Below the pieces are notes generated by a model. That model worked only from the letters and a program-made list of their open reading frames with translations, was not told the DNA's origin and made no database searches. Positions 25,308-35,769 of a stretch of DNA of 64,000 nt are shown here, in pieces. The position numbers were made by a program, and so were the translations under genes. This DNA is from Lindgomyces ingoldianus (taxonomy: Eukaryota; Ascomycota; Dothideomycetes; Pleosporales; Lindgomycetaceae). The stretch lies in NCBI RefSeq assembly GCF_010093535.1, contig NW_022985212.1:273612-337611 (forward strand). Direction: 5' to 3'. Position 1 is the stretch's first letter; each line of letters begins with the position of its first letter.

Positions 25308-25765
25308 TGTTAGATTAAAGCACTGTTTCTAGGCTTTCTAAGATGAATAATAGGTTTAGATATAATGTATAGGATGACGATTTATTGTATTGATTTATCA
25401 ATCCTTTTTCTGCTCTACTCGTGTTGCTCGGCTTTTGTTTTTCCGATCCGAGTCCCTCGCGCACTAGCCCTATGCGCGACCAGCTTGCAACATGCTGCAA
25501 TTTGTTGCAGAATATTGCAAAATGCTGCAACATGCAGCAATTTGCAGCATGTTGCAGCAAATTGCAGCATGTTGCAAGCTGGTCGCGCATAGGGCTAGTG
25601 CGCGAGGGACTCGGATCGGCAGAACAAAAAGCCGAGCAACACGAGTAGAGCAGAAAAAGGATTAATAAATTAACACAATTAATACAATTAATTAATCATC
25701 CCATACATCATATCCAAACCCATCATTTATCTCAGGAAGCCTAGAAATAGTGCTTCAATCTGACA
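25308..25765. repeat. Head-to-head inverted dimer of Copia-A LTR ends
   Basis: From 25,308 the sequence is the 3' half of a Copia-A LTR on the minus strand (starts TGTTAGATTAAAGC, the complement of the normal end). After a decamer-rich centre (about 25,491-25,570) it continues as the same half LTR on the plus strand, ending TCTGACA at 25,765 and running into the Copia-A2 body. The two arms, about 185-195 bp, are near-perfect inverted copies. The LTR start (TGTCAGATATGCG) is absent from both halves. No matching target duplication was found. Confidence 0.85.
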
Positions 25766-25797
25766 ATTAAGAGTCTCAGTGCCTCCATTGATACAAA

Positions 25798-26127
25798 ATG
25801 GCCACCCAGCCTCCTCGAGACGCGACAGTCGTCCTTCGAGACCACACCGACTACAGAGCCTGGATGATGCAGCTGCAATCGAGATGTGTAGCGCACGGCA
25901 TCTGGCCGCAAGTGGACCCTAAGTTGACCATCCAAATGATCTCCAAACCAAGAGCTCCAGAGATGCCGCTAATAGCTGAGTTTTCACCAGCCTCCAACGT
26001 TGAAACGCCTACGCACATAAACAAGCTATTAACAAGCAGTGTTAGAGCCTTTAAAGAAGCTATTAAATACTATAAGATTAAGGCTAACAAGTATAAGAGT
26101 AACAGACATAATTATAAAAGAGAGTAA
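25798..26127 (+). pseudogene. Copia-A2 gag N-terminus, open for 109 codons
   Basis: The open frame starts MATQPPRDATVVLRDHTDYR and keeps the tryptophan/methionine-rich box (AWMMQLQSRC) seen at the start of copia gag proteins. It ends at a TAA after codon 109; beyond it the homologous frame is broken everywhere. It is the only part of either copia body still open, and it lies directly inside the LTR. A full gag is several times longer, so this is a fragment and not an independent gene. Confidence 0.8.
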
Positions 26128-29100
26128 TTAAGCCTTTAACAGATTATTGTCTTTATCTAGTTAACAGTTAGCCCGCATCTGCAGCGTACATGCTGTTCCC
26201 TAGATTAACTACTTAGACAGTGGATTATAAACTTTAAAGCTACAGTAGGCGTTAACAACTAATTTAAACAAGAACGTGCGCGCAACTAATATAATGCATC
26301 CTTAAAGCTGCTAAGAAACGCGAGCATATAGGACCTGTGGCTAGCAGAGTATAACTACGCTGCCACAGAAGTGGAGACACAAAATGTTCTAGAAACAACG
26401 CAGTTTAATGCTGTAGCAAAGGACTTTCTAACTGCTATAAATAAAGTTGCCTTTTATTAGTCTACAACCTTTTAGGAAAGCAGATAGTTCACACTAAATA
26501 TAAATTAGAAAAAAATAATAAAGCGCTTTTAAGAACATATAATGTTAAATTATCTAATACATATAAAAAAGCATAAAGCTGCCTTTATAATAGATAACTT
26601 ATTATACCTTGCTAAAAGTAGAAAGACTACCTAAGGCATAAATAAGGACGCCTGTAGTGCAGAAGTTGCAACATTAAGAAAATAGAGTAAACCTTAACAT
26701 TAATGTTATTAAGAAGATAATAAGAAGTTATTTTTAAGCTAAAAACCTACTAAAACAGAAGGCACTAAATGTCCTGCATATAGACACATCTATGCACTAA
26801 AGGACTGCTTCTATGTCTATCTAGACAGAGCACTAGACTAGTAGATGCTAAATAAGAGAGTTAAAAAGCTTATAGCATTAAAGCGTAAGCATAACTTAGA
26901 ATTTTAAGGCCTACTAAGAGGGCAGCGTAGACATAATTTAAGAATACTAATTCTAAAGAGTTTACATACACCTATGCTAGAGATATAAGAAGACTAACTT
27001 AAAAGCTAGGAAGTATTAAGAGTTAAGGCAGCTGCATTGCTAGCTATAGTTAATTTAAACTAGAACAGATATTTGCTAAGAGAATTATTTATTCTTAACT
27101 TAAGCTTAACATGCTACATTATAAATAATCTTAATTAGATCTACAACTATTGTTTACTAACACTAGAAGACTTTATCTAGTCTAGAAACTCTTACATATA
27201 GATTTAAGGCTATAAATTAATTACACTAAGCTTAAAGAGTAAGCATAGAACATATAGTTAAGCATACAGTCTTGTACTTTATAACGCTGCACTGTGCCTA
27301 GACCTGCTGTGCAACCTAGTCTTGTTCTGCCTGCTGTAACAGAAAGAAATCTAGTAGGACACACAAGCAAAGCTAACTGCTTTAAAAGCTTTAGACAGGA
27401 TAATAATTAGAAATCTTACAAAGATCTATAGCTAATAAGTGTTAGAGTACTATCTACTATAGAAGGGCTTATATTATACACACATAATTAACACAAGAAC
27501 TAAACATAGCCTATAAAAGGCATCTACAGAGCTATAGCATAAGTGTTTTAGACACCCTAGACTAGCTACACTTTAACACCTTATATAGTAAGCTAAGGGG
27601 GTGTAAATTAAAAAAATTATAACAGTCTAATGTAACATATGTAGCAGAGCTAAGATACAATAATAAATTAGCTACACACTATAAATTAGTAACAGTAGAC
27701 CTAGCAAAAAACTGTTAATTAATTTCTATGCATATAAAGCATAGAGCATTATAAAAGAGTAGAGTTAAATGCTAATTACTAATAAGTATTTAAGCCTCTA
27801 GTAGGACCTTTACTTTAAGAATAATAGGCTTACTAAATTAATTATTAAAGCTTTTATAATCTTTATCCTTTTTCTAAAGAACTATTATAATATTACTGTA
27901 AAAGTTATTAAAGCTAATAACAAGATTATAATAGTAAAACTAGAGGTAAAACACTAGCTAGCATTGCATAAAATAACTATTAAGCCTTTAGCACTAGATA
28001 CACAAGCCTAGAACAGAGGAGCTAAACGCTTAGAGGGTGTAAATAAGAAGAAGTTACAGGCTATGCAACTAGATGCTAACCTACTATAGGACGTATAGCT
28101 ATACATTACTAGAGCTGGCGTATACCTATACAATTAGACGCTAAACTATGCTAATAACTAGAAGATACTATATAAGATCTTCTTTACATAAGCAGCTCTA
28201 AATAATAGAGTTATTATGTTAATTTAAAAGCTAAGCTTTACATATTTAAAAGCCTATAGCTGTAAAGCATTTATAATAACTAATAACACACATTAGAACA
28301 AATCTAGGCTACAGAGGCTAGACCTAAAGGCGTGGATTAGATATCTAGTTAGGTACTAATTGTTAAACATCTACTGCGTATAGATACTACTGCTAGCAAA
28401 AGTAATCTATATATATAATGTTATTTTTAATAAACACTTAATCTTTAGTAGTAAGCCTAAAGACCTAATAAATAACTTTATGCATAACATAGTAAAGGAA
28501 ATTACTATATACATTAGAATAATTAAGCTTCTAATACCTAGTTATTAGCTAAAGACAAAGTTGTTCTATAAAGATAATACTGTAAATAATACATTAAATT
28601 TTAACAAAGTAGACCTACTAGGCTACTATTAAGGAAGGAAGATTAAAGATAACTATCTATCTCCTCTAAATACTCTGCTACCTGCAGCATTACTTATGCA
28701 GTTAATAGCTAGAGCAGCACTAAAGCTAAGCTAAATAGGGTTGTTAAAGACTGTACTATAGGCTGCAGCCTTTATAGCTAGCATAAGATCTAGAAGTGTA
28801 GAAAAGCATAGCAGCAAAACACTAGATAAAGCAGCATTAATAAGAATGCTATTTAAAAAGAAGACACTTTATAAAAGCTAGCTGCTACTTTTACTATTAA
28901 CCTAAAAGTAACTAGAGGAGCACCCTTTACATAAAATGTTTAAGGCAGTAGAAAGAACACACTTAGATAGTTATTAGATAATAAAATTCTAGACAGAGGT
29001 CTAGACAAAGCTAATTAAGGCAGCTAGACAGCAGATTTTAGATTGTATGTAGGTGTACACCTACAAGCTTAACAAGCACTATAAATTATAAAGATGCAAG

Positions 29101-30500
29101 GCGCAACTAGTAGTCTGCAGTAATTAACAGAGAAACATTACTACATAAAATACTTACGCTGCTACCCTAGCAGGACGCTTATTTTAAATGCTAATAGTAA
29201 TATCTGCACGCTTTAACCTAGAGCTTAAATAATATAACGTAACTAACGCGTTTATACATGCAGTAATTAACTGCAATATCTATATGCAGATGCTAAGAGG
29301 CTATTAGAAACTAGGTACAATACTAAAGCTTTAAAAAGCACTATACAGCCTACAAATTTCTTCTCTACTTTAGCAACACTATTTTATAACAACTTTTAAA
29401 GGCCTTAGGTTCTTAGCTGTTCTACACAAACTCTACTGCATAACTAAAGCTAGAATATTTGTTTTCTTCTATGTAGACAACCTTATTATTGCGTACAAGA
29501 AAGGCTCTAAAGCAGATGCACAGCGTGTAGTAAACTAGTTACAAGAGAAGTATACCCTAATAAAAGGCAAGGACCTATAATAGTTTCTAAAAGTTAAGAT
29601 TATTAGAGATTAACAGCAACAAATAATTTAGCTATTATAGGCCTTATATATTAATAAGATAGCTAGGCTAGCTAACAGAAAGAACCTGTAGCACGCTACA
29701 CTTATAAGTAGAATTAAACTTATGCTGCAATCTAGTTTTGCAACCTTATTAGAAGTAAATTAATATTAGCAGAAGATTAGATCTCTGCTCTTTGCAGCAG
29801 TTACTACAAGACTAGACATTGCCTTTGCTATATTACGCCTTACACAGTTTCTCACAAATCCCGCATCTGACTATTAGGATGCAGCTAATTAAGTTATCCT
29901 GTACCTACATGCAACACAGACGTACGCACTCTAATTAGAAGGAGAAGACTACCTTGTAGTAGCAAGCAATATGTTATTTGCAGACAATACACTAGATAAG
30001 AAGAGCTCTTAGGGCTACGTTATTTAACTATTTAGTAGATAAATTGCATAGTAAGTAAATAAACAAGATACAGTCACAATGTTAACAACAAAAGTAGAAT
30101 TACTTGCACTGTCCTAAGTTGCTAAGGAAGCTATGTTTATAAGAATGCTTCTTAACAAACTGCAGGTTAAGCTGCCTAATTTAACTATTACAATTTAGTG
30201 CAACAACAAGCAGACAATCTAACTAGTAAATAAAGAGATATCTTAACTTTAAACTAAGCTCTAACATGTCAACATCTATAACTACTAGCTCTGACAGGAA
30301 GTCTCTTGACAAACAATTAAGGTTGTCTATGTCTCCTCTAGCGAGATGCTTGCGGACGGACTTACTAAAGCGCTTTTAGCTAGCAAATGGCCAAGCTTTC
30401 TTTAGCAAATTCGGCTAGTTGACGTTAGGGAGAGGATAGTTAGTCAGGAAGCGGATATGGAAGAGATTGAAGCAAGAATGGAAGCCCTGGAAGCATACTA
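26128..30500 (+). pseudogene. Copia-A2 gag-pol remainder, RIP-degraded
   Basis: Read in frame pieces: GAG-pre-integrase box (HPRLATL near 27,560), integrase (blocks around 27,700-28,330, including NNRLTKLIIKAFIIFILFLK), then reverse transcriptase (29,000-29,750) with YVDN at 29,470-29,481 in place of the normal double aspartate. Stops, mostly TAG and TAA, interrupt every frame. Both copia copies share the Asn in the catalytic box. Confidence 0.85.
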
Positions 30501-30550
30501 AGGTTGCGCAATTGGGAACTAGCTTGAAGCATGTCCAAGCTGAGGGGGTG

Positions 30551-30920
30551 TGTCAGATATGCGCACCTACTGTCAAGACAGGAGGAACGTTTGACGAAAG
30601 CTGCTACATAGTACAAGCAATAAGCTCGAACAGTATGTTGCNNNNNNNNNNGCATTTTGCAGCATTTTGCAGCATGTTGCAGCAAATTGCAGCATTTTAC
30701 AGCATTTTGCAGCAAATTGCAGCATGTTGCAAGCTAGTTGCGCATAGGGCTAGTGCGCGAGGGACTTGGATTGGCAGAACAAAAAGCTGAGCAACACGAG
30801 TAGAGCAGAAAAAGGATTGATAAATCAACACAATTAATACAATTAATTAATTATCCTATACATCATATCTAAACCCATCATTCATCTCAGGAAGCCTAGA
30901 AACAGTGCTTCAATCTGACA
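30551..30920 (+). repeat. 3' LTR of Copia-A2, with assembly gap
   Basis: TGTCAGATATGCG at 30,551 to TCTGACA at 30,920. Ten Ns at 30,642-30,651 sit at the start of the decamer array, so its true length is unknown. Confidence 0.9.
30642..30651. other. Assembly gap (10 N)
   Basis: Placeholder at the start of the decamer array in the 3' LTR of Copia-A2; true size unknown. Confidence 0.98.
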
Positions 30921-31070
30921 AGGTGCGTATATCTAACACCTACATGTAAGGCACTATATAGTAATCTCTATTTAGCACTTTAAGTTATAATTAATTAGCA
31001 GAATAACACGTTCTTAAATAAACTAGAAGATACATACTATACTAATAAAAAATATAACTTCTTTTATATA
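30921..31070. other. Spacer between Copia-A2 and pogo-2
   Basis: 150 bp, AT-rich. TA at 31,069-31,070 is the pogo-2 target. Confidence 0.5.
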
Positions 31071-32432
31071 ACGTACTTCATGGGCGAGTTGCTCACACAC
31101 TCGAGTCGCTTACTTTTGCCAAGACCCTACCCCAACAAACTCTATTATAGCCTATAACAACCTGCTCTAGCACTATATAGTACAGTACAGCCTAGAATAT
31201 TATTTAGATACTACTTCTGCTTCTTACTTACACATTTGCGCGTTATGCCTAGTCTAATTGCACTGTCCGCAGCGCCTTTAGGATAGCTTACCTACTTTAG
31301 CTTGCACCTGCTTCTTCGCCTTCTTCCTGTCACTGCGCGCCCTAAACTCCTTTAGAGCTGTTAAGCGCAGGCCTTCTTAAATTAGTAAAATAACCTACAT
31401 TAAGTAGCTATAAAAGGTGTAATAAGTAAAAAAGCATATAAATAGTAATAATCTTATTATCTTTATAGTATTACTAGAAATAAAGTAAGTTATAGCTCTT
31501 ATAGCTGTTAATAACTAGCAGATAGTAGCTGCTAATAGTACGCTTCTTTATATACATATTAAAGTGCTTTAACTAGTCTAGACTAAGCTAATTAGTAGTC
31601 TAGCTGCGCTTAAAGATTATAATAACTTAATTTTAAAGTAAATTTTCTTTTTTATACTAGTTTAAAAAGTAGTTGCTACTCTAAAAAATAATAAAAAGCA
31701 AAATAGCCTACTTTTTAGCATTAATGCCCTAGATAGCTGTTGTCTACTTCTAGTTACCTAGCTAGACTGCTTTTAGCTGTCCTTATCTCTCTAAACCTAT
31801 AATAACTACTTTAGTAGATATCTAGCCTATTATAAACTCTGTCTTGTTAAAGTTGTACATGTTATTATTCTAAATGCTATACTTAGCTTTAATATTTTTA
31901 TAAGGTTAAACTAGCCTTAAATTACTATAAGATTTTTATAAAAAGCTTTTTTATAGTTTTACTTACACTTAAACTTTACTTTAAGCTTTAAGTAACACTT
32001 AATAAACATATTAAGCTAGTTTATGCTAATATAGCCTATATTATGCTTAGCGTGTAAAGAATTAGCTATATTAGCTATAGCTACTAGCTAGAGGGGAAAT
32101 CCTTGCGTATTTAGCTTAAGTATGTGCTAAATAATTACCTACTTCTTATTATTATCTAGCTTTTATAAGTTAGCTATATAATTAGCTTAAAAAGGTTGTC
32201 TAGCGCATTAGTTACTTATTATTTTTTAAAAGACTCTATAAATAGCTGTAGTGTGTTGCTTAAAAAGTATTATGTTTTATTTAAAAGCTTAGAGTGTAAG
32301 CTGCATCTAACATTTCTTTAACATATTTAAGTAGTGTTATTAGAAATGCATTAGTGTAGAAAGAGTAGTATAGTAGGGTCTTAGTAAAAGTAAGTAACTT
32401 AGGTGTGTAAGCAACTCGCCTATAAAGTACGT
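31071..32432 (-). mobile_element. Pogo-2 DNA transposon relic, non-palindromic (probable parent type)
   Basis: 1,362 bp between TA dinucleotides (31,069-31,070 and 32,433-32,434), with termini ACGTACTT / AAGTACGT and inverted repeats of about 55 bp (TTGCTCACACACTCGAG and the complementary side). Unlike the 1.1-kb foldback copies, its left and right parts differ: the right part carries the helix-turn-helix N-terminus of a pogo-like transposase on the minus strand and the left part its 3' side. A helix-turn-helix-to-core layout parallel to pogo-1 shows the families are related. Coding is destroyed. Confidence 0.78.
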
Positions 32433-32434
32433 TA

Positions 32435-32740
32435 ATTAGCTTTTAATAATATAGAAAAAGTCTAAAAAGATTTAAATTATACTTCTTTATATAATTAAAG
32501 TAATGCTTTATCTACTATAAGAAAAAATATTAGTTAATAAATTATCTTTATATAGATTAATTCTATATAAAACGCTAGTACATCTTTTTATATAAAGAAT
32601 TTTATAATAAGACTTTAATGTGTAAGAAAGTAAGCGTGTACATTTAAAAATTTAAAAGTAAACTAAAGTAAAAAAAAAAAAGTTATATAATAATAACTTA
32701 GATAAAAAAAAAGTAAAAAGATTATTAACTACCTTACTAC
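32435..32740. other. AT-rich spacer
   Basis: Between two DNA-transposon relics; contains A-tracts and no recognisable gene. Confidence 0.4.
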
Positions 32741-32742
32741 TA

Positions 32743-33891
32743 ACGTACCTAACGGGTTGGCCGGCCACACGGGTTAGCTGGCCGCTTTTGCTAAGCCCCT
32801 ACTAAAACCACTCTATTCTCTCGCAAAATAGCCTACTTTAGCCCTGTATAAAGTAATACAACATAAGATATTATTTAGAGTCTACTTCTACTACTTACTT
32901 ACATATACACAAGTTATGCCTAGTTTAATTACACTACTTATATTACCTTTAACTTAGCTTACTTTCTTTAGCGCGCACTTATGTCTTTAGCTTCTTCCTA
33001 TTACTACGCGCTTTAAACTCCTTTAAAGTAGTTAGACAAGCTTTATTTTTAACTATTAAGGTCTTTTCTGCTTAAATCTACTTCTTTTTATGTAATCTAT
33101 GTTATGTAGTAGCCTTATTTACTGCTTAAAGCTTTATAATCTTATAGCCTACTTTATTATATTAATGCCTTAGATAACTATTATTTACTTTTTATTACTT
33201 TACTATATTACCTTTAGCTATTCTTATCTCTTTAAAGCTATAATAACTGCTCTAGTTAATATCTAGCTTATTATAAAGCCTAACTTGTTAAAGTTATACC
33301 TGTTTTTATTCTAGATACTATACTTAGCTTTTATGTTAGCTACTAGGCAAAACTAGCCCTAGATAACTTTTAGATCTTTATAAAGCGCTTTCTTATAATT
33401 ATACTTATAATTAAACTTTATTATAAACTTAGGGCAGTGCTTAACTTATATACTAGGCTAGTTTAAGCTAACCTAGCCTAGATTACGCTCTACAGGTAAG
33501 GAATTAGCTATATTAGCTACAGCTATAAGCCTAGGGGGAAATCTGCGCAGAATAAGCTTAAGTATATACTTAACAACTACTTTCTTTTTAAGCTTAGTTA
33601 GATTCCTTAATTTAGGCTAGCATTTTGCTTGTAAAGGCTGTCTAGCGTGTTAATTGCTTAGTGTTGTGTAAAAGACATTATAGATAGCTGCAGCGTGTTA
33701 TAAAAAAAGTTTTAAGTCTTATTTAAAAGCCTAAAGAGCAAGCTATATCTAACGTTCTTTAGAAGATTTAATCTAGTGTTGTTATTAAGGCATTATGTAG
33801 ATAGGTAGAGTTTAGTGGGGGCTTAGCAAAAGTGGCCGGCCAACCCGTGTGGCCAGCCAACCCGTGTGGCCGGCCAACCCGTTAGGTACGT
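32743..33891 (-). mobile_element. Pogo-1 DNA transposon relic (copy 2)
   Basis: 1,149 bp between TA dinucleotides (32,741-32,742 and 33,892-33,893), same orientation as copy 1. The right end carries three subterminal GGCCGGCC-type units instead of two (33,833-33,880), which explains the extra 17 bp. More C-to-T damage than copy 1 (for example GCGTGGCAG becomes TATGTAGTAG). Confidence 0.85.
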
Positions 33892-33893
33892 TA

Positions 33894-34164
33894 CTACATT
33901 TCTCTACTATGTAATAGCAGAGGACATATACAGCCTAGAACCTAAAAGATACGCAAAATAGTTTATTCTTAAAAATTAATATTATATAGTATACTAAGGT
34001 AAACTATAGAATACTAGCGCTGCAAGAATTTCTACTATTAGAAAGTTATAACTTAAAGTATACTTATAAGAATTCTCTTATATAAAAGTAGACTAGACAC
34101 TAAATAAAAAAAGTATTAGCTTTAAAAAATAAAAATTAATAGAATTAATTAGTACTATTGTCTG
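33894..34164 (+). mobile_element. Copia-B integrase fragment
   Basis: Matches the reverse complement of about 22,380-22,640 (landmarks CAGCCTAGAACCTAAAAGAT and TATAGTATACTAAGGTAAAC). It ends abruptly at 34,164 where an inverted DR1 copy begins. The AT shift is heavy. Confidence 0.6.
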
Positions 34165-34735
34165 TACGTAGCAACAGCGTTACAGTCTAGATAGTTACCG
34201 CGCGAGAGAAGGATCATGTAGCTATGTCACATGATGCTCGTGCGCGAACCTCTGTGCGCGAACATCTAGATATTCCCTTTTTCCTCTATATAGAGGAAAA
34301 GACAGAGCAATATAGAACTAGAAACATGTTGCCCCCACCCTACCTACTTTATACGCTGTGCACACTGTACACTACTCTTACTCTTGCTACTTAAGTGCTT
34401 ATACTATTAGCAGCTAGCTAAAAGAGCCTATTTAATACTAATTAGTAGTTAATCTAATTAACTATAAATTAGTAAGAGTAATAATAAAGTACTTATGCTT
34501 TATAAAGTACTTTGTTTTATTGCTTATTTTTAGAAATAGTAGATTAATTCTTTACATTGTACAGCAAGCTCTGCTACTATATAAAGTAAAAAAAAGATAG
34601 TATAAGACGTACACTAAGATAAATAATAAAGCTGCATAAACTAGCAGCTAGATAACAACAGCAGTACCTATGTAATTTACTAAAAAGGTAATTAACTATA
34701 CTAATATAATAAAATCTTACTAGTGCTTATAGGTT
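34165..34735 (-). repeat. Dispersed repeat DR1, inverted copy
   Basis: Reverse complement of 24,330-25,077 minus one 116-bp unit. Starts GTCTGTACGTAGC and ends near CTTACTAGTG. Contains a perfect 22-bp palindrome at 34,279-34,300; its central bases differ from the 24-kb copy (TATA for GTAC) but remain self-complementary. Confidence 0.7.
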
Positions 34736-34771
34736 GTAAAACACCTCTTTGTACACTAAATTTTAATTAGG

Positions 34772-35188
34772 TGTTGCGTTTGCTAAAAGGTTAACCTCCT
34801 AGCTAGCACAGCAGAAGGATATATATAGATGGATAGCTGTATGCGACACACCCCGCAGCTTAAACTGTGGAACAAGAGAGGTGAAACATAGTAAAACAAC
34901 CTTAACACACCCTCCTAGCCTAAGCAACAGAACTTAGAGACAGATCTAGTAAGGTAGCCTCTATAATAGACGCACTGCTTAAATGCTTTTTGCTAAGCGT
35001 AGAAATTAAACACACAGTGCTTAGAGATAATGTAATTCTATTAGTAGAGCAAAGGTGTAAAAAATTTTGTGCGCTAACTATCTACACTACGCTGCAAACT
35101 AGGCTTATAATTGTTGCGTTTGCTAAAAGGTTAACCTTCTAGCTAGCACAGAAGAAGGATATATATAGACAGATAGCTGTATGCGACA
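34772..35188 (-). mobile_element. 417-bp TRIM-like miniature LTR element
   Basis: Two 77-bp direct repeats (34,772-34,848 and 35,112-35,188) with TG...CA ends (TGTTGCGTTTGC...TGCGACA) bound a 263-bp interior. A perfect 5-bp target duplication TTAGG flanks it (34,767-34,771 and 35,189-35,193). On the minus strand a purine tract AAGCTGCGGGGTG touches the LTR, closely resembling the Copia-A tract AAGCTGAGGGGGTG. No coding capacity. These are the traits of terminal-repeat retrotransposons in miniature, mobilised in trans. Confidence 0.85.
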
Positions 35189-35193
35189 TTAGG

Positions 35194-35558
35194 TTTTATA
35201 TTTATTAAGTTGTCTATTAAGTTACTTTGCTTATTAACCTTATAGCTTCTTATAATGCAGTCTGTTAACCTGCAGTCTTAGTCTATAACTAAGTAGTAAT
35301 AGGGCATCTAGTTGTCTAGTTAGCTAGCTCTCTACTAGAAATAGTAGAATGCGCATTAGTCTTATAGGTTACAGTCTAGCTAAGGTAGCTTCTTATGTAT
35401 AGGCAATTCTTAATAATGCCTACAGCCTAGTTTTTTGCAGGTAAACGTAGCCCTGTTCTAGCGCTAGTTTATAATACTCCTTTCCTAAGCAGGCCACCAT
35501 CCCGCACGGTACTTTGTGCCCTAGTGCTGGATACAGTAACGTCTTAAGCAGTGATACT
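35194..35558. other. AT-rich spacer, part of a degraded repeat
   Basis: No gene recognised. A less AT-rich patch (about 35,415-35,560) precedes the LTR-C solo LTR. May be the distal end of Gypsy-3. Confidence 0.35.
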
Positions 35559-35563
35559 AGAGG

Positions 35564-35764
35564 TGTAAGGCCGGATGTCCCAGAACGGGCCAGTATGGCC
35601 TCACCTGACCTGTTTGGAGGTCGTATGACCTGTGCTTCGTATATAAGCATGAATCCTGACAAGCGAAGCTTGGCAGCGATTCGTCTCTCTTACAATACAC
35701 TCCTATCTTTCTCCGAAAGCTTGCTCTCAGTGCTATCCGTGCTATTTACCATCCCATCTTTACA
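35564..35764 (+). repeat. Solo LTR of family LTR-C (201 bp)
   Basis: TGTAAGGCCGGATG to CCATCTTTACA, flanked by a perfect 5-bp duplication AGAGG (35,559-35,563 and 35,765-35,769). Contains a TATA-like TATATAAGC. By eye it differs from the LTR at 63,683-63,883 at one position of 201 (T for C). It is intact although it sits in RIP-mutated DNA. Confidence 0.92.
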
Positions 35765-35769
35765 AGAGG

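Larger units (their letters stand above)
25540..30920 (+). mobile_element. Ty1/copia LTR retrotransposon Copia-A2 (rearranged 5' LTR)
   Basis: The internal region 25,766-30,550 is colinear with Copia-A1 and lacks the gypsy insertion. The 5' LTR is present only as its 3' half in the inverted dimer; the 3' LTR is 30,551-30,920. Purine tract before the 3' LTR as in A1. The flank after 30,920 (AGGTG) has no partner at the left side, consistent with a rearranged left end. RIP damage is similar to A1 but somewhat lighter in the first 330 bp and last 300 bp of the body. Confidence 0.88.
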
